DNA of 11,132 nucleotides, from positions 1-11,132 of the forward strand of contig CAJUSB010000107.1 of NCBI GenBank assembly GCA_910589115.1, in the 5' to 3' direction. Position 1 is the first letter of the stretch. Each line of letters opens with the position of its first letter. The DNA comes from an uncultured Clostridia bacterium (GTDB lineage Bacteria; Bacillota; Clostridia; Oscillospirales; Butyricicoccaceae). The notes beneath the pieces are model-generated. The model was not told the origin of the DNA. It saw only the letters and a program-made list of their open reading frames with translations, and did no database searches. Below, one piece after another: positions 6,987 through 11,132 of the stretch. The translations under genes were made by a program, and so were the position numbers.

Positions 6987-7505
6987 ATGCCGTTCCCTTA
7001 TGAGCTGATTCGTTCCCGCAGGCGCACGTTGGCGGTTGAGATCACGCGCGATGCGCGAATTGTTGTCCGCGCCCCCAGCCGCTGCCCGAAACAGGAAATT
7101 GAACGTTTTATAAACAGCCATCAGGACTGGATATCGGTTCATCTGGAACAGGCCAGGGAACGTATGGCACAGCATCCGGAGCCGACCGCAGAGGAAGCGG
7201 CGGCGCTGCGTGCACGGGCGGCTGCTGAGCTGCCTGTAAAGCTGGCACATTATGCGGAGCTGATGGGGCTTCACCCGACAGGCCTGCGTATTACCTCTGC
7301 CCGGACACGTTTCGGCAGCTGTAGTGCCAAAAACAGCATTTGTTTTTCCTGGCGGCTGATGCAGTATCCTGATGCAGCAGTTGATTATGTTGTTGTGCAT
7401 GAGCTTGCCCACATCCGCGAAAAGAACCACGGACGCGCATTCTATGCGCTTGTCGAGCAGTTTCTGCCCGATTGGCGCGAACGCCGCGCGCTCTTGAAGG
7501 AGTAG
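6987..7505 (+). CDS. YgjP/DUF45-type (M48-like) zinc metallopeptidase, compact form
   Basis: This is a predicted cytoplasmic metal-dependent hydrolase of the YgjP/WLM-like group, whose substrate is unknown. The N-terminal part (SRRRTLAVEI, VVRAPSRCPKQEIERFI, DWI) and the C-terminal part (RFGSCSAKNSICFSWRL, YVVVHELAHIREKNHGRAF, FLPDW) match the family. The zinc site is visible as H138-E139-x-x-H142 with a third His at 148. At 172 residues it is shorter than the roughly 230 residues I expect for YgjP. The middle segment between the two blocks appears reduced to an Ala/Glu-rich helix (about 55-85), while all catalytic residues remain, so it is a compact variant rather than a broken gene. AAAGGA lies 10 nt before the ATG. 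The next gene starts 5 nt after the stop. Confidence 0.88.
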   Translation: MPFPYELIRSRRRTLAVEITRDARIVVRAPSRCPKQEIERFINSHQDWISVHLEQARERMAQHPEPTAEEAAALRARAAAELPVKLAHYAELMGLHPTGLRITSARTRFGSCSAKNSICFSWRLMQYPDAAVDYVVVHELAHIREKNHGRAFYALVEQFLPDWRERRALLKE

Positions 7506-7510
7506 CATTC

Positions 7511-7819
7511 ATGAAGAAAATTTTCTTTTTTATTCCTGCTATTTTGCTCACAGCCTATTATTCAGGGCTGGCTTTTGGTGCTGGTGCAGCTGCTGTCCAG
7601 CCAATACTGTGGATGGGGCTTGTCCTGCTGTGGGGCGGAGGGCTTTTGCTTTCGCGGGGGTTTATCTGGGGTGCGTTTTGCGGTGCGCTGCCCGGGCTGA
7701 TGCTGATTTATCAAAGCACGCAGGAAAACACCCAGCCATTTTGCTTTGATCTTCCTTTGGGGCTTGCCCTGCTGCTTTTTTATATGTTCTGTGTCTGTGC
7801 ACTTTATCAGAGAACCTGA
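7511..7819 (+). CDS. Small hydrophobic membrane protein of unknown function
   Basis: I do not recognise this family. The 102-residue protein has about four hydrophobic segments (roughly 4-24, 30-48, 50-67 and 80-98) and very short loops. The only sizeable polar stretch is YQSTQENTQPFCFD near 67-80. The start is ATG 7511 rather than an upstream in-frame start, because AAGGAG (7497-7502) overlaps the end of the metallopeptidase gene at proper spacing and the protein then begins MKKIFFF. This arrangement indicates translational coupling with the upstream gene. An intrinsic terminator follows 56 nt downstream. A membrane partner of the upstream peptidase is possible but only by association. Confidence 0.75.
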   Translation: MKKIFFFIPAILLTAYYSGLAFGAGAAAVQPILWMGLVLLWGGGLLLSRGFIWGAFCGALPGLMLIYQSTQENTQPFCFDLPLGLALLLFYMFCVCALYQRT

Positions 7820-7874
7820 ATGCCGGGTGGGTGTCCCTCCGCGCCGGGAGGTATATTGTGTGCCTGTCCCGCCA

Positions 7875-7900
7875 GCTTCCCCATGCGGGGAAGCCTTTTT
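7875..7900 (+). terminator. Intrinsic terminator after the small membrane protein gene
   Basis: The perfect 8-base stem GCTTCCCC (7875-7882)/GGGGAAGC (7887-7894) has a four-base loop, ATGC. One C and then TTTTT (7896-7900) follow. Confidence 0.88.
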
Positions 7901-7916
7901 ATTTCCCGCCCTGTTG

Positions 7917-8057
7917 TAAGTGCTGGATATCCCCGTTTCCCCGCCTGCGCGGCGGGCGGTCCTGCGCGGACGGCGCCAGAGGGACTTGTCCCTCTGGACA
8001 CCCTTCCGTCGCCTGCGGGCGGGACGGGGGCTGGATATGTCCGTTCATCCGTGCTGC
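7917..8057 (-). repeat. Interspersed GC-rich hairpin repeat, copy 3 (inverted)
   Basis: The reverse complement of 7941-8024 aligns without gaps with the cores of copies 1 and 2, with 6 and 3 mismatches by eye. The hairpin lies at 7976-7997 with identical 10-base arms. Like copy 1, it carries the outer block GCAGCAC..ATGAACGG..CATATCC (reverse complement of about 8034-8057), so copies 1 and 3 define the longer form of the element, about 140-146 bases. It is the main content of the 313-base gap between the membrane protein gene and the reductase gene. The element ends one base before a likely -35 box. There are no clear target-site duplications and no ORF of its own. Confidence 0.83.
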
Positions 8058-8058
8058 C

Positions 8059-8087
8059 TTGTCAGGTGGAGAAGTGATATTTTTAAT
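8059..8087 (+). promoter_or_regulatory. Probable promoter of the reductase-MATE operon
   Basis: TTGTCA (8059-8064) and TTTAAT (8082-8087), with a 17-base spacer, each match the consensus at five of six positions. An alternative AT-rich -10 (TATAAA at 8096) lacks a good -35. The -35 box directly abuts the end of repeat copy 3. Confidence 0.55.
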
Positions 8088-8132
8088 GTGTATATTATAA
8101 AATATGATTATTTTTAAGGAGATGCAAATGTT

Positions 8133-8480
8133 ATGCTGCTGCTGATTTACCCCAAATGTTCGACCTGTAAAAGAGCGTGTTCCTGGCTTTCCGGACAGGG
8201 CCGGGAAGTTGAAATCCGTGATATTAAAGAAAACAATCCATCGGAAGAAGAGCTCCGCCGCTGGCACGCAATGAGCGGCCTTCCGCTGAAACGTTTTTTT
8301 AACACCAGCGGAAAGACCTACCGTGAGCTTGACCTGAAAAACCGCCTTCCCGAAATGAGTGAAGACGAACAGTTTGCACTGCTGGCATCCGACGGTATGC
8401 TGGTGAAGCGTCCATTGTTGGTCGGCGAAACCGGCGTTTGTCCCGGCTTCAAAGAGGATATCTGGGCCAATCTGAAATGA
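8133..8480 (+). CDS. ArsC/Spx-family thioredoxin-fold reductase
   Basis: This is a small cytoplasmic thioredoxin-fold protein of the ArsC/Spx/YffB family. At 115 residues it has the usual family length. The redox motif is C9-S-T-C12 right after the first strand (LLIYPKCSTC). The typical second half, LASDGMLVKRPLLV, contains the family's Arg-Pro (RP) motif. Members include arsenate reductases, Spx-type regulators and many uncharacterised reductases. The CSTCK form with both cysteines is common in the uncharacterised group, so arsenate as substrate is not shown, and no other ars gene is nearby. AAGGAG at 8116-8121 lies 11 nt before the ATG. Two earlier ATGs (8122 and 8128) open only a six-codon frame. 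Its stop overlaps the MATE start as ATGA. Confidence 0.85.
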   Translation: MLLLIYPKCSTCKRACSWLSGQGREVEIRDIKENNPSEEELRRWHAMSGLPLKRFFNTSGKTYRELDLKNRLPEMSEDEQFALLASDGMLVKRPLLVGETGVCPGFKEDIWANLK

Positions 8481-9838
8481 AAGTGGAGAACGATCTCCGG
8501 CATGACAAAATAGGCCCGCTGGTTCTGCGTATCGCGCTGCCCAGTATGCTTGCGCAATTTGTCAGCGTCCTTTACAGCATTGTGGACCGCATATATATCG
8601 GGAATATCCCGCAGACCGGCACGCTTGCCCTTGCCGGTGCCGGAGTCTGTGGGCCGGCAGTCACACTGGTTTCTGCCTTTGCATTCTGGATCGGCACTGG
8701 TGGTGCACCCATTATGAGTATCCGTCTCGGCCAGCGTGATGAAGCGTCTGCCGAACGCATTATGAGCAGCTGTTTTTCCCTGCTGCTCATTTTCTCTGCC
8801 ATATTGATGTTGGTGCTTCTGCCGCTGCGTGAACCGCTGCTGCGGCTGTTTGGTGCAAGCAGTCTGACCTTGCCTTATGCCGTTCCTTATTTTACGCTTT
8901 ATCTGTTAGGGACGCCCTTTGCGCTGCTCGCAGGTGGTATGAATCAGTTGGTGATCTGTCAGGGCTTCGCCCGGGCTGGTATGCAGTCTGTCTTGCTGGG
9001 TGCGCTGCTCAATCTGTTGCTGGACCCTATCTTTATTTTTTCCCTTGGAATGGGAGTGCGCGGTGCGGCGCTTGCAACCGTACTCTCGCAGATGGCCGCA
9101 AGTCTCTATGTGTTGAGGCTGCTGACCAGTGGGAAAACGCCGGTCCGCCTCCGGCTGAAACGCCCCGATGCAGACAGTATCGGGCGCATTCTTCTGCTGG
9201 GAATTTCCCCGTTCCTGATTATTGCGCTTGACCAGGTCATGCTGATTTCCATGAATGCACTGCTCCAGCGCTGCGGCGGTCCGTCTGAGGGTGATTTCTA
9301 TATCACTTGTAACACCATTGTGCAGAGTTTTATGCTGTTGATTACGATGCCGCTGGGCGGCATTTCAGGCGGCACACAAAGTATTTTAGGCTATAATTTC
9401 GGCGCGGGCAAGCCTAAGCGTGTACTGCACGCGCAGCGCTGGATCATTGCGCTTTGTGTGGGTTTTACTGCCGTTATGTTCTTGTTTGCCCGCATAGCAG
9501 GGCCTGGATTTATACGTCTTTTTCAGCGTGACCCTGCTGTTGTACAGACAACCTATTGGGCAATCTGTATCGAAACACTTGCCATTCTTCCGCTCGGGCT
9601 GCAATATGCCTTGGTTGATGGCTTCACCGGGATGGGACAGGTACAGTATGCCATGCCGCTTTCCTTTTGGCGGAAGGGCGTTTATTTTGCGGCGCTTTTT
9701 TTACTGCCTGCCCTTTTCGGCGCAAAAGCAATTTTCTGTGCCGAACCCATTTGTGACCTGCTTGGCACAATGGTATCCATAACCGTCTGGCTCCGCTGCA
9801 TTGGGCCGCTTCTGCACAAACGGCCCGGCAGAGCCTGA
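8477..9838 (+). CDS. MATE family multidrug/Na+-driven efflux transporter
   Basis: This integral membrane antiporter is predicted to export drugs or metabolites in exchange for Na+ or H+. The 453-residue protein has about twelve hydrophobic segments in two similar halves, the usual MATE size. N-terminal landmarks are GPLVLRIALPSMLAQFVSVL and the following DRIYIGN (about 10-40). The second half contains QSFMLLITMPLGGISGGTQS and ILGYNFGAGKPKR, also typical. I start it at ATG 8477, which overlaps the upstream stop as ATGA. A longer in-frame start at 8438 would lie well inside the reductase gene and lacks a ribosome binding site. No strong ribosome binding site precedes 8477 either, so translation probably depends on coupling. 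The substrate cannot be inferred from sequence, and pairing with a redox protein suggests but does not prove a stress role. Confidence 0.92.
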   Translation: MKVENDLRHDKIGPLVLRIALPSMLAQFVSVLYSIVDRIYIGNIPQTGTLALAGAGVCGPAVTLVSAFAFWIGTGGAPIMSIRLGQRDEASAERIMSSCFSLLLIFSAILMLVLLPLREPLLRLFGASSLTLPYAVPYFTLYLLGTPFALLAGGMNQLVICQGFARAGMQSVLLGALLNLLLDPIFIFSLGMGVRGAALATVLSQMAASLYVLRLLTSGKTPVRLRLKRPDADSIGRILLLGISPFLIIALDQVMLISMNALLQRCGGPSEGDFYITCNTIVQSFMLLITMPLGGISGGTQSILGYNFGAGKPKRVLHAQRWIIALCVGFTAVMFLFARIAGPGFIRLFQRDPAVVQTTYWAICIETLAILPLGLQYALVDGFTGMGQVQYAMPLSFWRKGVYFAALFLLPALFGAKAIFCAEPICDLLGTMVSITVWLRCIGPLLHKRPGRA

Positions 9839-10001
9839 CCCGTCAGCCGTATTTTTCCATAATTTTCATGGCCCTGCACCCCTGGGTGAAGAGTCCCGCC
9901 CACGGCCCCATCCCCGGAGCGGCCAGCATCTGTGGACATCCTCCTCATTGCAGCTTCCTCCAAAGGTCTTATTTTCTTGTCGAATCTGCTTGAAAAAAAC
10001 C

Positions 10002-10030
10002 TTGACAGAATGCATGGGAGAATGTATACT
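10002..10030 (+). promoter_or_regulatory. Strong sigma-A promoter of the Rrf2-rubrerythrin operon
   Basis: A perfect TTGACA (10002-10007), a 17-base spacer and TATACT (10025-10030) make this the closest match to consensus in the window. The expected transcription start is near 10037, giving a leader of about 26 nt. Confidence 0.9.
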
Positions 10031-10035
10031 ATTCT
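10019..10035 (+). promoter_or_regulatory. Candidate Rrf2 operator over the -10 box
   Basis: The inverted repeat AGAAT-N7-ATTCT (10019-10023 and 10031-10035) encloses the -10 hexamer. A near-direct repeat of AGAATGCAT/AGAATGTAT starts at 10007 and 10019. The position would allow autorepression by the encoded regulator. The site is inferred from symmetry and position only. Confidence 0.4.
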
Positions 10036-10062
10036 TGTAAACGAAAGCAGGAGCGGGGATAC

Positions 10063-10464
10063 ATGAGGATGACCCATGAAGCGGATTATGCCATACGCGT
10101 CGTTTACTGTCTGGCAGAATCCGGGGAAAAAATGAGTGCAAAAGAAATATCTGATGCAAGCGGTGTAACGCTTCGCTTTGCGCTGAAAATTCTGCGCAAG
10201 CTGATCCAGGCCGGTATTGTGCAGTCTTATAAAGGCGTATCAGGCGGCTATGCCCTGCAAAAGCAGGCTTCCGAGGTGAGCCTTGGTGAGATTGTGGAGT
10301 GTATTGACGGCCCGATCACCATTAACCATTGTCTTTCCAATGAATTTGACTGTACCCGCGTTCACGCAAAAGCGGACTGCGGTTTCCGTAAGATATTCGT
10401 GTCGATCAATCGAACAATCCGTCAGGAATTGTACGACGCAACGATCGATCGATTTATAAATTAA
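10063..10464 (+). CDS. Rrf2-family transcriptional regulator (probable Fe-S sensor)
   Basis: This is a DNA-binding regulator of the Rrf2/IscR/NsrR family, 133 residues. The N-terminal winged helix is clear: HEADYAIRVVYCLAE, then the recognition region SAKEISDASGV..RFALKILRKL, and the wing GIVQSYKGVSGGYAL. Three cysteines in the expected cluster region (C90, C97, C106, in NHCLSNEFDC and ADCGF) could bind an iron-sulfur cluster, with spacing slightly different from IscR. ATG 10063 has AGGAG 9 nt upstream; an in-frame ATG at 10069 is less well spaced. The rubrerythrin gene begins 27 nt after its stop with no convincing promoter between them, so the regulator probably controls peroxide defence and its own operon in response to oxidative or nitrosative stress. 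Confidence 0.92.
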   Translation: MRMTHEADYAIRVVYCLAESGEKMSAKEISDASGVTLRFALKILRKLIQAGIVQSYKGVSGGYALQKQASEVSLGEIVECIDGPITINHCLSNEFDCTRVHAKADCGFRKIFVSINRTIRQELYDATIDRFIN

Positions 10465-10491
10465 GTTTTTTACAATGGAGGAAGAAAAAAC

Positions 10492-11031
10492 ATGAAATTT
10501 GTATGTTCTGTATGCGGTTATGTCCATGAAGGCGATTCAGCTCCGGCGGAGTGCCCGGTATGCCATGTTGGCGCTGATAAGTTCATTGCACAGGGCGAAG
10601 AGATGAGCTGGGCTGCTGAGCATGTTGTCGGCGTTGCAAAGGGCGTTTCTGAGGATATCCTCAAGGATCTCCGCGCAAACTTTGAAGGCGAGTGCACCGA
10701 GGTTGGTATGTACCTGGCAATGGCGCGCGTTGCACACCGCGAGGGCTACCCGGAAATCGGCCTGTACTGGGAAAAGGCTGCTTTTGAGGAAGCTGAGCAC
10801 GCAGCAAAGTTCGCAGAGCTGCTGGGCGAAGTTGTTACCGACTCCACCAAGAAGAATCTTCAGATGCGCGTTGAGGCTGAAAACGGCGCGACTGCTGGCA
10901 AGTTCGATCTTGCAAAGCGTGCAAAGGCTGCAAACCTGGATGCAATCCATGATACTGTACATGAGATGGCGCGCGACGAGGCTCGCCACGGCAAGGCATT
11001 CAAGGGCCTGCTGGACCGTTACTTCAAGTAA
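10492..11031 (+). CDS. Reverse rubrerythrin (rubredoxin domain N-terminal)
   Basis: This non-haem di-iron protein of anaerobes is expected to reduce hydrogen peroxide to water using electrons passed through its rubredoxin centre. The 179-residue protein has the domain order reversed from classical rubrerythrin. A rubredoxin-like FeS4 site comes first (C5-x-x-C8 and C21-x-x-C24), followed by a ferritin-like four-helix domain (about 50-178). Likely di-iron ligands are E67, E100, H103, E130, E163 and H166, from EEAEHA and RDEARHG. GGAGG lies 10 nt before the ATG. Codon use is strongly biased, with nearly all lysines AAG, unlike the upstream regulator, which suggests high expression. It forms an operon with the Rrf2 regulator and ends at a strong terminator. 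Classification as reverse rubrerythrin rests on domain order. Confidence 0.95.
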   Translation: MKFVCSVCGYVHEGDSAPAECPVCHVGADKFIAQGEEMSWAAEHVVGVAKGVSEDILKDLRANFEGECTEVGMYLAMARVAHREGYPEIGLYWEKAAFEEAEHAAKFAELLGEVVTDSTKKNLQMRVEAENGATAGKFDLAKRAKAANLDAIHDTVHEMARDEARHGKAFKGLLDRYFK

Positions 11032-11049
11032 TCCAAACACCGGCATTTC

Positions 11050-11082
11050 GAGGGGAACAGGGAAACCTGTTCCCCTCTTTTT
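11050..11082 (+). terminator. Intrinsic terminator of the Rrf2-rubrerythrin operon
   Basis: A perfect 12-base stem, GAGGGGAACAGG (11050-11061)/CCTGTTCCCCTC (11066-11077), has a GAAA tetraloop and is followed by TTTTT. It is also the apparent insertion target of the intron that begins at 11084. Confidence 0.95.
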
Positions 11083-11083
11083 G

Positions 11084-11132
11084 GTGCGCCCGGCGAGCGC
11101 ACGTTCTAACGGGTGAAAGTCCCGAATCCGCC
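11084..11132 (+). mobile_element. 5' end of a bacterial group II intron (probably class C), cut by the window edge
   Basis: The sequence begins GTGCG, as group II introns do. It forms a perfect 6-base helix GTGCGC (11084-11089)/GCGCAC (11097-11102), followed by TTCTAA and a CGGG-TGAAAGT-CCCG hairpin (11110-11124). This order, GTGYG...CCGG...TTCTAACGGGTGAAAGTCCCG, matches the domain I start of class C introns as I remember them (for example Oceanobacillus iheyensis). The element starts one base after the terminator T-run, and class C introns characteristically insert just downstream of intrinsic terminators in the same orientation. Domains II-VI and any reverse transcriptase/maturase gene would lie beyond 11132, so neither completeness nor activity can be judged. 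Confidence 0.75.

Noticed and set aside
8438..8476. Earlier in-frame start for the MATE transporter
   Set aside because: It lies inside the reductase gene without a ribosome binding site. The ATGA overlap start gives a normal MATE N-terminus.
9826..9856. Possible terminator after the MATE gene (CTGAC-CC-GTCAG hairpin, then CCGTATTTTT)
   Set aside because: Only a five-base stem with a two-base loop and an interrupted T-run. It may contribute to termination but is too weak to annotate.
9882..9900. GGGTGAAGAGTCCCG, superficially like the intron start motif near 11111
   Set aside because: The surrounding GTGYG start, the first helix and an upstream terminator are all missing, so it is probably coincidence.
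9868..9993. A 41-codon open frame in the gap before the Rrf2 operon
   Set aside because: No ribosome binding site, odd composition and no recognisable features. The 9839-10001 gap otherwise shows only a GC-rich stretch near 9870-9930 that I cannot explain.
10537..11116. Open frames on both strands overlapping rubrerythrin
   Set aside because: They are shadows of the strongly biased rubrerythrin gene, and their translations resemble no known protein.

Overview
The window looks like chromosome of a gut-type anaerobic Firmicute (class Clostridia). Oscillospirales such as Faecalibacterium or Gemmiger relatives are my best guess, but no marker gene settles the taxon. The evidence is strong GGAGG ribosome binding sites, sigma-A-type promoters, intrinsic terminators with T-runs, lipoprotein signal peptides, a reverse-type rubrerythrin with an Rrf2 regulator, and GC-rich repeats between otherwise moderate-GC genes.

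Layout. 184-3924 (minus strand) is a complete polyamine ABC importer operon in the order potA-potB-potC-potD. Each gene overlaps the next by 4 nt, and all four genes start on TTG or GTG. It is followed on the plus strand by a PpiC-type foldase lipoprotein (4508-5515), a protein with an HEMEH motif and two CxxC pairs (5863-6768), a compact YgjP-like metallopeptidase coupled to a small membrane protein (6987-7819), an ArsC/Spx-family reductase coupled by an ATGA overlap to a MATE transporter (8133-9838), and an Rrf2 regulator followed by a rubrerythrin (10063-11031). Most plus-strand units have a recognisable promoter, and most end in an intrinsic terminator.

Two things go beyond housekeeping genes. 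First, an interspersed repeat with an 84-bp core built around a 10-bp hairpin occurs three times (near 25-170, 5651-5768 and 7917-8057, the last inverted). A related hairpin array lies at 4093-4310. All copies are intergenic, and they generate false ORFs with a recurrent 'PAGDGRESRGTSPSGAV' translation. Second, the last 49 bases look like the 5' end of a bacterial group II intron, probably class C. It begins one base after the T-run of the rubrerythrin terminator, which is the kind of site class C introns use. Its body lies beyond the window.

Functionally the segment combines polyamine uptake, extracytoplasmic folding, drug or metabolite efflux and peroxide defence. Apart from the pot operon, the Rrf2-rubrerythrin pair and the two coupled pairs, I see no evidence that the units form one pathway. 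I found no CRISPR array, tRNA, rRNA or clear phage gene.
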